A DNA stretch of 64,000 nt from Lithodes maja (GCA_037953745.1 JBAKBP010004263.1:1-64000), one strand, 5' to 3'. Shown: positions 44,140 to 56,796, counted from the first letter of the stretch. Notes: generated by a model not told the origin, from the sequence alone. Program-made: numbers and translations.

Positions 44140-44525
44140 TGGTCTGTTCCGTTCCCTCTCCTCATACACCTGCCTCATATCCCTTCTTTACACTTCATGC
44201 TCCTCTTCCCTTCCTCTCTTCCTCCTTTCCTATCCTTTTTTTCTCTCCTCTTCCTTCTTCTCATACACCTGCCTCATATTCCTTCTTTACACTTCATTCT
44301 CCTCTTCCCTTCCTCTCTTCCTCCTTTCCTATCCTTTTCCTTCTTCTCATACACCCGCCTCATATCCCTTCTTTACACTTCATTCTCCTCTTCCCTTCCT
44401 CTCTTCCTCCTTTCCTATCCTGTTATTCCTCTCCTCTTCCTTCTTCTCATCCACCTGCCTCATATCACTTCTTCACACTTCGTCCTCCTCTTCCCTTCCT
44501 CTCTTCCTCCTTTCCTCTTTCCTAG
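44140..44525. repeat. pyrimidine-rich tandem repeat, four units
   Basis: Units of about 78-95 bp each contain CACCTGCCTCATAT (or CACCCGCCTCATAT) and CTCTTCCCTTCCTCTCTTCC. Confidence 0.85.
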
Positions 44526-44561
44526 TCCTATATATATATATATATACTGTATATATACAGT

Positions 44562-44860
44562 TTACTTACTTGAGTTTACTTGAGTTGTTTCGGCCTCCTC
44601 AGCGGCCTCGGCGAGAGTTGCTCCCCACGAGTATGTTTGCTGCCAGTGTTTGATGCAGCAGGCTATTCGAGAGGGCAGCTCTCCCCCCCCCCCCCCCCCC
44701 GCGAAGTATGGCTGATCAAGCACCGACTTGAGATGGTTGTCCAAGGTTTTCTTGAATACTTCCGTTGGCACGTCCATCAGGTTTCTCACGTTCTCTGGCA
44801 TTTTGTTGAAGAGGCTCGGTCCCCTGTTTGTCAACCAGGAGTCCCTCAGTGTGCCCAGAG
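44562..44860 (-). pseudogene. LINE-B 3' fragment (CR1-like C-terminus)
   Basis: The minus-strand frame encodes a C-terminal segment (PSLFNKMPENVRNL, then DVPTEVFKKTLDNHLKSVLD) resembling the end of CR1-like ORF2. It is broken by a G-run (C-run 44681-44700 on the plus strand). The tail is the repeated phrase AACTCAAGTA. A second 3' piece is at 63161-63271. Confidence 0.65.
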
Positions 44861-45429
44861 CTCCCCTACCCTACCCTTTCTTCCTCTTCTCCTCCTTGTT
44901 CTCATACATCTGCCTTATATCCCCTCTTCGCATATCGTCCTCCTTTTCCCTTCCCCCTATCTCCTCTCTCTTTTCCCAGTCCAACACACCTGCTATATTT
45001 CCTCTTTTCATATTTATTCCTTTTCTCCTCTTCCCTCTTCCTCATCTCCCCTCCCCCCACACACCCCTCATTTACCCTCTGTATACCTCTTCCCCCTCCC
45101 CCTCCCCTTCCCTCTTCCTCCTCTCCCCCCACACACCCTCCTCATTAATTTTACTCTCTTTATACCTCTTCCCCCCTCTCCAAACCACCCCTCCCCCTCT
45201 TCCTCCTCTCCCCTCAACACACCCACCTCATTTACCCTCTGTATACCTTTCCACCCTCTTTCCCAGCCGCCCCTCCCCCTCCCCATACACGTCTCCCTTG
45301 TTATCGTCTGCACCCTTCTCATTACCTGCCTTGAAAACACCAAGTCGTCTTCCTCAATTACTCCACTTTCTTAACAGGTAGGTTAGAGGAGCGAGGAGGG
45401 GAGAATGGTGGATAATATGCCAATATTAG
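44861..45429. other. pyrimidine-rich spacer
   Basis: CTTCCTCCTC-type sequence with diverged repeats of ACACCCxCCTCATTTACCCTCTGTATACC. The long frames here are compositional artefacts. Confidence 0.65.
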
Positions 45430-45649
45430 TTAACCCATTCTATACCAGTGACGTCTTTTGTATTTGATTTCAGCTAGATTTAGACGATTTTATGTAGCTT
45501 AGCAAGGATATATGGTACCGTAGCTAAAAGGCTTAATTGAAATAGTCTATAGCTTTTTAATTGGTAGACATCCTTCCTAAGCTGCATAGAATCGTCTAAT
45601 ACTAGCCAAAATATAGTGAATAGGAGGTCGCCGGTGTAGAAGGGGTTAA
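45430..45649. mobile_element. P-family MITE, copy P6
   Basis: This 220-bp element is TTAA-bounded. Its ends are TTAACCCATTCTATACCAG and, inverted, TTAACCCCTTCTACACCGG. Confidence 0.75.
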
Positions 45650-46398
45650 GGAGTATGGTTTACTTTCATACTGCATATTATATAGGAATTTCGATGTCAG
45701 TATCCTGGGTTCGAGTCCTCGGAGTACCACATGTATTTGGTTGATTTCATTAGTTGAGTTTAGATGTGAAGTTGGTTGGTGTAAAGAACATAATAATACC
45801 ACACTCGCGTTTCAATAGTAAACCTGGTAAACTTTTAATTTTCTTCCCCCAATCATGGTAACTGACTACATTTGTAAGTATATTATATTTTCGCTGTTCA
45901 TACCACGTTAAACACAATCCCTTTCCATATAATTATACTCTCAGTTTTCACTCACCCTTCACTATACGCATTAAGAATTATAATTTCCCATTAGCTTCAT
46001 CTTATTCGCCGTTTCTCATTTCTCCCTCTTACTACTAGGCTAATCCCTGCCGCTGTCACACGAGCGCTTTTTCCGTCAATTTTCCATGAGCAACTTTTTG
46101 TTCGTCTTATTTTGGGACTTTTTCGCACTGGTATCGGAAACTAGACTGAAGGTAGATTATGTTAGGTGGCTGAATTCTGAACAATGCGTAATTTTTTAAA
46201 GATTCCAGGCCATAATTGCCCGTAGAAATTGCTCGAAAAAGGGCTCGTGTGACTCCGGCTTTACCAAATGTCTCCTCTCTAACATGCGATACGTACCCTC
46301 ATTATTTTTCCACACATGACCACTTCTCTCGTAATCTTTTCTCGCCCGCTCAGTCTGTTTCCAGTTATTTGAAACTCGAGTCTCGATCCACGCTTTTA
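45650..46398. other. spacer, no gene seen
   Basis: It contains a B-box-like GGGTTCGAGTCC at about 45708 with no matching tRNA 5' half. Confidence 0.5.
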
Positions 46399-46484
46399 TT
46401 AACCCTTAAAGAGCAGCGCTCGACTTAAGTCGTGCACCAATTTGCAGCAAGTTAGGAGCATTATTAAGGCTTTTAAAGGGTTAA
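46399..46484. mobile_element. mini TTAA palindrome, 86 bp
   Basis: It is bounded by TTAA, with ends TTAACCCTTAAAGAG and, inverted, TTAACCCTTTAAAAG. Inside is the palindrome GACTTAAGTC. It may be a minimal P-like MITE. Confidence 0.45.
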
Positions 46485-46682
46485 AATCGAGTGCAAATGG
46501 CCAGGAGCGCAGCAGGCCACACATTCGACACCCAGGGCTTACCGCCACCCACTGACTCATGCTCCCTCTGTTCTCAAGAGGCCGGCAGTGTTACCAGTAG
46601 TGAGCGTAGTGGGAAAAAATATGCCGCTATACGCTAAACTCCCATGTTGGTGGCACCACTGCATGAGAACCACGAGTGCTAC

Positions 46683-48612
46683 ATACCTTTACCTTTTGAT
46701 ACCTTTTGATGTGTTCGCCACTCTTCTAGCGGCACCAAGGAGCACGACGCCCCTCGTTATGGGTGGTGATTTGGTGCAGTAGACTGTTTGAAGCGACAGC
46801 TCGCTCCCTTGCGAGGATAGGCTCGTCTGGCACTTTTTGCAGTTCGACATCTAGGGCTCTCTTGAAGTTGTCTAACGAGATGTCCCTCATGTCTCTTACT
46901 CGCCGTGGGAGTTTGTTGAAGAGACGTGAGCCTCTGTGTGATAACCAGCCCTCTCGTAGAGAGCAAATAGCACCCCTGTTATTCATCCGGGGGATTTCGC
47001 ATTCCCAGCCTCTCCTATCACTGAATTTCATGACTATCGGAGTATGTAGGTTTGGTACTAAACCCTCTGCGATTTTCCATGTGTATATTATTAGGTAACG
47101 TTTTCTTCTACGTTCCAGTGAGTACAGATTCAGTGCTCTTAAACGCTCCCAATAGTGTAGATGTTTTATCGAACTTATATGCGAAGTGAAATTTCTTTGT
47201 ACACTCTCTACGTCATTTATTTCACCTGCTTTGTATGGGGATGTTAATACGCTACAGTATTCAAGCCGCGGTAGCACTAGAGATTTGAAGAGCGTTATCA
47301 TAGGCAATTCACCGCGTGTTTTAAAAGTACGCAGAATCCAACCCGTTAGACGTTTCGCAGCCGCCACTTTGACCTGGTTATGTACTTTGAAACCCATATT
47401 TTCAGACATTAATACCCCAAGGTCTTTCACACTGTCTTTCCGTTCTATTATGTGGTTAGATTCTGTTAAGTAATTTGTAATTTCTTTAACACCATTATTA
47501 TCTCCGTACCGTATTAATTGGAATTTTTCCTCATTGAATTGCATGTTGTTTTCCCTGGTCCACTGGAACACTACATTCATGTCTTCCTGCAGTCGGCCCG
47601 TGTCTTCTTGTGTGTTTACTATCTTGCTTAATTTTGTGTCATCAGCAAAAGACGACACCGTACTGTGTCTGGTGTTGGTATCTATGTCGCAAATTAGTAT
47701 GAGGAACAGAAAGGGCGCTAGCACTGTTCCTTGGGGCACTGAGCTTTTGACATCCGAAGGCTCAGATGTGACTTGGTTTACTGCTACCGATTGTTTTCGG
47801 TTTACGAGGAAATTGTATATCCACCATCCGATTTTCCCAGTTATACCTTTTGCTTTCAGTTTGTGGGCTATTATACCATGGTCACATTTATCAAATGCCT
47901 TAGCAAAATCGGTGTAAATGACATCCACATTTTTCTTTTCTTCTAGCGCTTTAAGAATTTTGTCATAGTGTTCCAAAAGTTGTGAGAGACATGATCTTCC
48001 CGCTCTGAACTCATGTTGACCTGTGTTGTGTAGTTCATTTGTCTCCATGAATGTTGACATTTTGCTTCGCAGGACTAGCTCGAAAACTTTAATGATGTGA
48101 GAGGTTAGAGCTACCGGGCGGTAGTTTTTTGGTAGTGCTTTACTCCCTCCTTTATGCAGTGGGGCAATTATTGCGTTTTTCAAGCTATCTGGTATGTCAC
48201 CAGTGTCTAGACTCCTTCTCCACATTATAGCCAGGGGTTTTGAGAGGTTTTCCTTACATTTCTTCATTAGGATCGAATTCCATGAGTCCGGGCCTCGTGC
48301 CGAGTGGGATGGCATGTTGGAAATGGCCTCTTCTATGTCTTTTGGACCGAAATCAATATCCAGCATCTGAGGGGTTTCCGTGGGGGAGGTTTCCATGAAA
48401 AATATATTTTGGTCTCTGATGACTTTTGTTTCATCAGGCTCACTGAATGCCATTTCATACTGCCTGCTTAAGAGGTCGCTCATTTCCTTTTTGTCCCCTG
48501 TGAAAGAGCCGTCCCCTTTGCTCAGTGGGCCGATGTTTGATGTTGTTTTAGCCTTTTGTTTGGCGTATGAAAAGGAGTATTTGGAATTTTCCTTTATACC
48601 TGCAATAGCTCG
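46683..48612 (-). mobile_element. LINE-A copy 2, 5' truncated
   Basis: It starts at 48612, where similarity to copy 1 (AIAGIKENSKY) ends, and runs to a 3' tail made of AAAAGGTA-type repeats at 46683-46705. It is uninterrupted at 48180/48181, the point where copy 1 is cut by the LTR element. Confidence 0.88.
46726..48612 (-). pseudogene. LINE-A ORF2 reverse transcriptase, partial, open frame
   Basis: The open frame covers about 628 residues of RT and C-terminus: PLHKGGSKALPKNYRPVAL, TDFAKAFDKCDH, SSVPQGTVLAP, catalytic FADD, RLEYC and an NFTSHISSIKHLHYWERL segment. It ends with TAG at 46726-46728. The endonuclease is lost through 5' truncation, which is usual for target-primed reverse transcription, so the copy is dead even though its frame is intact. 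Confidence 0.88.
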
Positions 48613-48897
48613 TTCTGGTCTCATTTTGAAGCTTTTAGCGCCTAGTTATTTGCTGAATACATTTCTTTTCATGCAGATACTTGATTGATCATTCAGGAGG
48701 GCCTGAATATGCCCAAAATAGCCCAAAACACCCCGCTAGACAAGGGTTAACTCATGAAAATCAAAGCGATGAAGGCTAAAGAGGGTATCACACCAGAGCT
48801 TTTATCCTCAATATTCGATGGTAAACAGTTTCCCTGCCACATCTCTTGAGATCTTTTGCACTGACATCGGAAACTGGATTAAAGATAAAGCCATTTA

Positions 48898-49022
48898 CAT
48901 CCTACCTATGTCCACGTATGTAGGGTTTGCCACTCTGCTAGTGGCACCGAGGAGCACACAGCCTTTCGTTGTTGTTTGAAAATTGGTGCAGCAAACTGTT
49001 TGAAGGGGCGGAGTGCTTCCCT
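48898..49022 (-). mobile_element. LINE-A 3' end fragment
   Basis: About 125 bp carry CTAGTGGCACCGAGGAGCAC and CTGTTTGAAG on the plus strand, with a TACCTATG tail. Confidence 0.65.
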
Positions 49023-49230
49023 GTTGTCTCATCACTGTCTCTCCCTCACACCTCTACCGTACCTGTCTCTCCCTCACACCTCTACCTGTCTAATCACTGT
49101 CTCTCCCTCACACCTCTACCTGTCTAATCACTGTCTCTCCCTCCAATCTCTACCTGTCTAATCACTATACCACCCTCACACCTCTACCTGTCTAATCACT
49201 ATACCACCCTCACACCTCCACCTATCTCTT
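49023..49230. repeat. 34-bp minisatellite, about 6 units
   Basis: Units contain CTCACACCTCTACCTGTCTA followed by ATCACTGTCTCTCC, or ATCACTATACCACC in the last ones. Confidence 0.85.
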
Positions 49231-49456
49231 CATCACTCCCTTCTTCCCTCACTGTCTCTCTCCTCTCACAACACCTCACAGTTTTTCCCATAGCTCCTCT
49301 ACTTCCTCACCCATCTAGAGGCCACAGTTGGAGCATAAAGGTGAAAGTGTGGGGTTAAGCGAGGGACTGACATTGTATTAATCTCTCATGTCTCGCCGGT
49401 GTATTTACGTAACCCTTGTCCCTCTCACACCACCCCTCTCCAGTCTATATACAGTC

Positions 49457-49907
49457 ACCTACCTATGTCACCTATGTGGAGTTCGCCACTCTTGCTAGTG
49501 GCACCGAGGAGCACACCGCCCTTCATTGTTGTTTGATAATTGGTGCAGCAGACTGTTCGAAGGGGCGGAGCGCTCCCCTGCGAAGATGGGCTCGCCTGGC
49601 ATTTTTAGTAGTTCGACATCGAGAGCTCTCTTGAAGCTGTCTAACGAGACGGTCTCTCATGTCTCTTACTCGCCGCGGGAGTTTGTTGAAGAGATGCGCT
49701 CCTCTATGTGATAGCCAGCCCTCTCACAGAGAGCCCATAGCACCCCAATTTTTAATCTTGGGGATATCGCATTCCCAGCCTCTCCTATCACTAAACTTCA
49801 TTGCTATTGTGGTATGTACATTTGGTACAATACCCTCTGCGATTTTCCACATATATGTTATTAAGTATCGTTCCCTTCTACATTCCAACGAATACAGCTT
49901 TAGTGTC
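49457..49907 (-). pseudogene. LINE-A 3' fragment, frameshifted
   Basis: About 450 bp match the LINE-A C-terminus. Frame changes around 49630-49690 break it. The 3' tail is CACCTATGT-type, unlike the AAAAGGTA tail of copy 2. The 5' truncation is at about 49907. Confidence 0.75.
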
Positions 49908-49922
49908 TAAGCCTACCCTATT

Positions 49923-50406
49923 AACACCTAACGAGCGGCCTAGGCGGTAATTTATATGTACCGCCCAGCGGGGTGTTTTTACCCTAAATAGGGTTGTTTA
50001 CGTGATAATTTTCATGCCTAAATAAGACCCAGAGCGTAAAACAAGTATCTATTCCTGAAAGGGCATAAACAGAGCTTTCCAATGACACCCCAACCATCCT
50101 TGTATGACCGCTAGTTGTCTTGCAACGATCGCGCAACAACGTGTGCAAAAACCATGTAATTACTGTAGGTACTTCCCTACATAATTCCTTGTGTAGCGAG
50201 TGTGAGGGGGGAAGGAAGGGTGGTTTTCACTTCAGTTGGCCCACCGCGGTGGTGTGCGACGGTCATAGCCTTACTACGCTCCTCACACCGCTCAGCTCTC
50301 TCTCTCTGCAACATTACGTGCTGAAAATGGCACACGATTGTGAACCGCCACTTAGTCCAAATTTCTTTCACACGACATAAGTTGCGCGCCGCCAATAAAG
50401 GGTTAA
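49923..50406. mobile_element. possible TTAA-bounded element, 484 bp
   Basis: TTAA at both ends with weakly matching inverted ends (TTAACACCTAACGAGCGGCC and TTAACCCTTTATTGGCGGC). No coding frame. It abuts F9, sharing its TTAA. Confidence 0.35.
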
Positions 50407-50631
50407 GGGTAGGCCTTTCTCTCTCTGGGTTGTATCCATTCGGCCCCATTTAGCCAACTATTTTAAGACTTTACCCCCATCCAGGTGTCAATTTTTAAGG
50501 GGCGAACGGTAGCGATTTAGCATATTTAAAAAAACTAAATTTGACAGCAGGCAAAATTTGTACATGTTTCGATAGAAAAATTTCTCCGGCAGAAGCCGGA
50601 TTTCTCCATACAATGCCGGCTCGCATATTTC
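50403..50631. mobile_element. F-family MITE, type I, truncated (F9)
   Basis: The left half of a type I element begins TTAAGGGTAGGCC. It carries a variant core, CCGGCAGAAGCCGG, and stops just after GCCGGCTCGC. The right arm is lost. Confidence 0.7.
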
Positions 50632-51149
50632 CGAAGTATAGACTACAGACTAGTATAAATTATAAGCTAAATTAGGACTAATCACAGCTAGAGTTTACCC
50701 TAGGATGACTATTACCAAGTCACAAGACTAACTTCCACCATGCATATAACCTTGGACAGCCAACATTTTAGCATTAAGTCATAACAATATAAATACAATG
50801 AGATAGGAAATTGTTATAATAAAGCCCTCGGTACTTCAAATTATGCAAATAAATATAATCCTTTATGTTTTACGATAGTAAGAGTTAAAGCGTATCTGGC
50901 AACAGTGTTTATTCCCAGTATAGTGATCATTCGGCATTCAGTGTATTCGCCTTAATACTATATATCCTATTATAACAGACACCTAATACTATTTCAATAT
51001 AATACAACCATAGACAGTGCCATTACATATTATTTGAATATGATATAAAGTTCTCCACACCAAGATTTGACTTATTTACGGAAAGTACTCTCCTGCTAAA
51101 ATGTTTACTAATCAGCAATATATGAGTAAGTCCTTCAGCAAAGTAACAT

Positions 51150-51218
<69 letters not shown>

Positions 51219-51362
51219 CGAGAGAGAGTGTGTGTTAAAGCTAGTGAGAGTAAGATATAGGTAGTGAGAGTGAGGCAGGTAGAAGGGATGCAGGCCACTC
51301 AGTCTGATATGCAGTCTTTGAGTTCACTTACCTTCTGATAATTATTATAGTATTATATATAC

Positions 51363-51399
<37 letters not shown>

Positions 51400-51902
51400 C
51401 CCCCAAATATACCGTATATTTGTGTTTGCGTATATGCAATGTATATTTTAGTGTAAGAGAGAGAGAGAGAGAGAGAGAGAGTGAGAGTGAGGCGGACCTT
51501 CAAAATAGCTGGGCTCTCAAAGGTAAGTGGAGAGTGGTGAGAGAAGTGGCTGGGGGGGAGGAGGGGGATTTAATGGTGGAAGAGAGGCTGACACTGATAT
51601 AGATAGATACATGGATAGATACATTAGATATAAATATATATAATACAAACAGGGATAGATATAGTACATTAGCTAAATAAATATAACAAACATACAGATA
51701 AACATATACCCTTAAATAAATATAATTATACATAATTATACCCTCGGTCATCAGCATCCATAGAGGGTATGGAGAGTAAGTGAAGAACCCACATACACAG
51801 AAGCAAACATCATATAGCCTATCTACACACAGAGAAAAGAGAGAGATTCATACCTACATAGATAGGGAGAGAGAGAGAGACAACAGTAAGTTTTAATCTA
51901 GC
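50632..51902. other. AT-rich spacer with (GA)n and (TA)n
   Basis: It holds (GA)n at 51152-51212, a (TA)n run at 51366-51399 and (GA)n at 51458-51482. The long purine frames are artefacts. No gene was seen. Confidence 0.65.
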
Positions 51903-52221
51903 TTAAGGGGAGTTATTTAGTTTGTTCCCTAGACCTCCATCAAGCTTAAAATTACACCCCCTTGACGTCCCTTTCAAGATAAATTTGAACATTTATCGGT
52001 AGAAAAACTTCCTCTTAAATTACAGGCTCGCTATCGCTCGCCAGGATAAAATCGACACCTGAATTGCAAGAAAGGTCTTAATATGGGGTGAAAGTTCTTA
52101 AAATCGCTAAACTAATGGGGCAAACTTTTCATAATATCAAAAGCAATGGGGCTAAACATGAGGGAGAAAGGGGTCAAGAAAAAAATCCCTTAAGTGGAGA
52201 TCTCCCCTCAAAGCCCAGAGG
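51903..52221. mobile_element. F-family MITE, type II (F10)
   Basis: The left end is TTAAGGGGAG and the right end is GAGATCTCCCCTCAA (TTAA mutated). An inner TTAA at 52200 is part of the inverted end. The CCGG core hairpin is deleted, and the element is the shortest of the family (319 bp). Confidence 0.7.
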
Positions 52222-52489
52222 AAAGGGGACATGGAAATTAAGGATATCGCTATAATAAGACGGGGTAGGCTTAAGTAATAGTTAGCAGATATAGAACACA
52301 GAAGTACAATATTAACTCGTCACTATACCTCACTTCACCCCCATCATCACCATCACCATAACATACCTGAAAAGAAATAAAATAATTAGTACGATATATA
52401 CAAAAATATGATAAAATAAAGTAAACTTATTCAATGTAATTCTGATCCATCGTTTATAAGAATTGATTATAAAATGTCACAATATGAAA

Positions 52490-53510
52490 ATGGGTGGCTC
52501 CTCGGAACAAGTCAAAAATGGGTGGCTGCCTCCCTAGACTTCCTCGGAACAAGTCAAAAATGGGTGGCTGCTTCCCTAGACTTTCTGCACAAAGCTGAAA
52601 AGCGATAACATTTCATGTCAACATTGTAGTGTACTTGGTGAAGTCTTTGTGGAAAGTTGGTGTTTGCTTCTCTTAAGGGGAGATATCCACTTGAGGGACT
52701 TTTTTCTTGACCCCTTTCTCCCTGATGTCTAGCCCCATTGCTTTAGAGGTTTTAAGACATTTGCCCCATTAGGTTGGTGATTTTAAGAATTTCCGCCCCA
52801 TTCTGTCAATTTTGAGACCTATCGTGCCATTTAGGTGTCGATTTTATCCTGGCGAGCGATAGCGAGCCTGTATTTTAAGAGTAACCGGCCTTTGGCCGGG
52901 ACATTTTTCTACCGAAAAATTTACACATTTATCTTGAAAGGTGGTCAAGGGGATGTAATTGTTTAGCTTGATGGAGGTCTGGGAGGAAACTAGAAACCTC
53001 CCCTTAATGTTTTGGTAAAGAGCTGAAAATTAAACTTATCCAAAGTCTTTCAGTAGTGAAGCTAAGTTATAAGTTTTATCAAAATCAGTGAAAAATAAAG
53101 CAGAGTGATGACAAGGAAAGTAAATGCACAGGCGATCAGTGAATATTAAGTGGCTGCTTCCCTAGACTTTCTAGAAGTCAGTGAAAACTGGGTGGCTGCT
53201 TCCCCAGACTTTTTGTAAAAAGCTGGTGATAAGACGTCGTATGTCGGTGAAAAGTGGGTGGCTCCTTCCCTAGACTTTCTGGGGGAAAAGCTGCAAGCAA
53301 TAAAACGTCCTACATCTTCAAACCTTATAATAGTGCCCTGTATTTAGTGAAGTCTTATTTGAAAGTTGGTGGTTGATTCCCTAGATTATTTGGTAAAGAA
53401 ATTGAATATCTAATTCGTCCAAGGTATTTCAGTAGTAAAGCTACCGTATATTATAAGTCTTATCAAAATCATTTAAGAAATAAAGCTGCTAGAGTGGAAA
53501 TTTTAACTCA
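52490..53510. repeat. tandem duplication of about 280-330 bp, interrupted by F11
   Basis: GGGTGGCTGCTTCCCTAGAC recurs at about 52555 and in near-identical form at 53150, 53190 and 53260. Longer unit-to-unit similarity (GTAAAGAG/GTAAAGAA... and TCAGTAGTGAAGCTA / TCAGTAGTAAAGCTA) shows a larger duplicated unit. F11 sits in the first unit only. Confidence 0.7.
52673..53007. mobile_element. F-family MITE, type II (F11)
   Basis: This 335-bp element is TTAA-bounded. The core has GGCGAGCGATAGCGAGCC and CCGGCCTTTGGCCGG. The site is empty in the paralogous unit at about 53378. Confidence 0.82.
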
Positions 53511-53641
53511 TAGGCGGACAGACGGGGGGGGGGGCATACAATAATATGTCGCGTCTTACGACGTCCGTATAATAAATACAGATCATTTTGGCCAGAATAT
53601 GGAAAAAAAATCAAAATGGTTAACGAAAATGAAAGTGATGG

Positions 53642-53835
53642 GGTTGTTGTTGTTGTTGTTCCCCAAGCTGCTTGGCCGAACAGCCCCAAGGCCCCGAGCA
53701 ATTCCAAGGCCATAACCGAGCGCCCCCACAGAACCCTCCCTGCCGACCACAATAAAGCCTGGGTGACCGAAGCCACTCCATGGCGGGGAGCTGAGGAGGG
53801 TGCAGAAACGCCCGGGAAACCAAAGCCCCACCCAG
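53642..53835 (-). repeat. dispersed repeat R with (AAC)n tail, second copy
   Basis: This is a minus-strand counterpart of 28828-28972, longer by an inserted-looking piece near the tail. It ends in AACAACAACAAC. Confidence 0.6.
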
Positions 53836-54673
53836 GGCCCTGTGCCCCTCAGCAATTATGAAGAGAAAGTTGAGGGGCAAGGGAAAAATGTGACGCTTTG
53901 GCTTCCAATCTTGGTAGATTGGGAGGTCAATCCACGGAAAAGACGCCGTCTCTTGAGATCTAGAAAATATATAAGTTAAAGGACAGTCTGAGTAAGCTAT
54001 GGGTATGGCAGAGATCGCTCAGTTCTCACTCTGATAGACCAGCCCATCACCACATGACTAGAACTCAATCCTCTCAGCATCAGCTAGGAAAGGCCCTAGA
54101 AAGCCGCCTTTGGCGGGGGGATAGCTCCCCTATTTCAACCCCTTTCGGGGTCGGGCACCCGCTCAAAGTGATGGGGTTATCGGGTGTCTATTTATTAACA
54201 GACGGAACTGTCATTTGCAGAACCTTCAAACATATATAAGTTCTCTAAACCTTCAAAATAACAATCCCTTACTAAACCAAACCGTTTCCACATTTTGTTT
54301 TGCCAATATCTACACTGACTAGCTTATATTTGTGGACGAACAAACCTGTAAACAACCAAAGTGTGATGAAAACCCAATCTCCGTCCTAGCTGGGTGGGCG
54401 GAGATACCAGCAGCTGGAGGAGAGGGTCAAGTGGTGTCAACTTGCAATCACACACACACACACACACTGTACTGTACGTGTATTTATATGGTCATATGCA
54501 CATATGTATGTAAATATACGTACATATGAGCGAGAACATATTGCTCACTAGCGCAACTTCTGATTATAAATCTAAGCATAAGCATTATCTATTATTAAGT
54601 GTTCGCGTATCTTCATCCATGTATTTCCACCCTTAACAATAGAACGCCCAGCTCTTCCATATTTCGCCTTCTG

Positions 54674-54674
<1 letters not shown>
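53836..54674. other. spacer, no gene seen
   Basis: It is moderately GC-rich near 54090-54160. No element or coding frame was recognised. A short (CA)n lies at 54449-54466. Confidence 0.5.

Positions 54675-54756
<82 letters not shown>
54675..54756. repeat. (CA)n microsatellite
   Basis: About 40 CA units. Confidence 0.98.
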
Positions 54757-54758
<2 letters not shown>

Positions 54759-55544
54759 CACTACCGAGGATTAACCTCCCATTGTAGTAGGCTGTACCTG
54801 ACCATACGGACCATATACGGACTTGAATTGCTGCACCCTCTTTACCCTTCAACTCTTTACCCTGACCATACCAAAACAGTTTCTGTATGTATGTGTGTTT
54901 GTGTGCATACGTGAGCGTTTGTGTATACGGACATGTGCACACTTACTGCATGTTCTTATGTTCCTATATATGTATGTATATGTATGGGCGCACGTACGTG
55001 TATATACGTATGTTCTGTATATGAGTAAGTAAATAAATGTGTATATGTACCGTATATCACTTACTCTCATGGTTATTTTATGATAATTTGTATTCTGCAC
55101 ATGCATCATAATTGTATTTATTTATTTTGTTTGTAAACTGAGCTTACCATCCTCATATCTGTACATCTCATGTTCATCCACTAAATTGTAAAATTTGTAT
55201 TTTCAGCTCATGAGGCTGCCATTCTTTAATAAACCGTTTATTATTATTATTATTATTACACACACACACACACACATACAGGGCATCACTCACTATTTAC
55301 ATTGAAGTCTCTCCTCTTCTCTTGACTCTCCCTCACTCACTTTCACACTCACTCACTCTCTCGAAATAGTTCTTCAAGAGCCGTTCGAGAAGAGTAGATA
55401 GTGTTGTGTACACTCTGCAATGTGTGTAGTGCGCTACATAATCTCACATTTTATTTTCTAGTATCTCCTCGGATTGGACCGCAAGGACTTTGAGATAATA
55501 ACGATTCCTAGTAACTCGTTGAAACACTCACTCACAATCTCTCC
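54757..55544. other. AT-rich spacer with TA/TG-rich stretches
   Basis: It holds (ATT)n and (CA)n at 55238-55276. No gene was seen. Confidence 0.55.
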
Positions 55545-55690
55545 CTCTCCCTGTTACCTACCTACCTACCTACCTACACACCCACCTCACACTCAATCTC
55601 TCCCTCTCCCTCTCCCTGTTACCTACCTACCTACCTACCTACACACCCACCTCACACTCAATCTCTCACTCTCCGTCTCTCCCTTTGGTC
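55545..55690. repeat. CTAC repeats and two copies of a 68-bp unit
   Basis: TACCTACCTACCTACCTACA plus CACCCACCTCACACTCAATC occurs twice. Confidence 0.85.
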
Positions 55691-55980
55691 TGCTTGTAAA
55701 CATATATTTTTTTCTAGCCCCCTCCCCCCCCCCCCACTCTTCCAACCCCTCCCCCTCTTTCTTCCTCACCATCCCTGCACATCGACTCTATAACACACAC
55801 TTCCTTTCATCTCTCTCTCTCCCTCTCTCTCGCTCGCACACACTTTTTCACTTCTGTATCGTAATTTCACTTTTGTTTTAATACTATCTTCCTTTATCAA
55901 CCAAGTGCCTCTCCCTCTCTCTCTCTCACAAACACAAACACAAACAAACACACACACACACACCTTAATTCACCAAAATG

Positions 55981-56041
<61 letters not shown>

Positions 56042-56680
56042 GTCTTTGATGTGATCAGGTGATCTTCTCGTTCCGCCTCATCTCTCGCACCTTTCCTCTC
56101 ACGCCAATACCGGAAACTTTTCATCAATTAGCCTCTTTTAAACCTTCATTTATTATGTCCTTCCTTTTTATTGATCCATTTGTATGTTTACAGAAATTTA
56201 TCTACACATATTTGGCATATTTAAAAAAAAAAAAAAAAAAAAATCATCAATGTCCATTTTCAGATATCTAACACAATTTCCTTTGCTGCATCTCACCCAG
56301 TTTCAATTTATATATATAATAGCTTACATATTTTGTCGAACTTTCATATATATTAACTTTTAATCTACCGGTACCAATTTCTACTGCATTCCTAATTGTC
56401 TTCTGCAACTTCTTATATATTTTCCTCACTTTCTTTTGAATAATCTTTCCTAGCCAAACCATAGATTACAGACTTAATTTGATCAAGGTTTGTATATTAA
56501 TGTTTTATATAAATTCATGAAATTTAATAATTTAATAATACTTGCAAACTCATCATATTTCTATATTCTCAACACCTGCATTAATCACATAAAAAGTCAC
56601 GAGACAGACTTTGAGAATACTTAGAACATAAATACCGGGTAATTCGAATTAGAAAGGAATAGAAAACATGAATAGTAACG
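55691..56680. other. pyrimidine-rich, then AT-rich spacer
   Basis: It includes a long (CT)n (55983-56038) and a poly-A run (56223-56243). No gene was seen. Confidence 0.6.
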
Positions 56681-56689
56681 GGAGAGACG

Positions 56690-56790
56690 TATCCTGACCA
56701 GGATTCGAACCCACTCACCCTAGGTATATTTGGTGAGAGTTGGGCACCGTAACCACTCGGCCATGAGCGAATGATGCATCCGTTCATGGT
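56690..56790 (-). pseudogene. tRNA-derived head (Ser/Leu-like), degenerate
   Basis: On the minus strand TGGCCGAGTGG matches a class II tRNA A box and GGTTCGAATCC a perfect B box, about 45 bp apart with a long variable-arm-like segment. The putative acceptor strands do not pair, so it is a pseudogene or SINE head rather than a working tRNA. Confidence 0.55.
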
Positions 56791-56796
56791 CGAATG

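Noticed and set aside
44033..45381. Several Ser/Leu/Pro-rich frames of 100-260 codons
   Set aside because: They are compositional artefacts of CT-rich tandem repeats and overlap each other in different phases.
45695..45735. tRNA gene suggested by GGGTTCGAGTCC
   Set aside because: No A box, anticodon arm or pairing acceptor strands upstream; only a B-box-like match.
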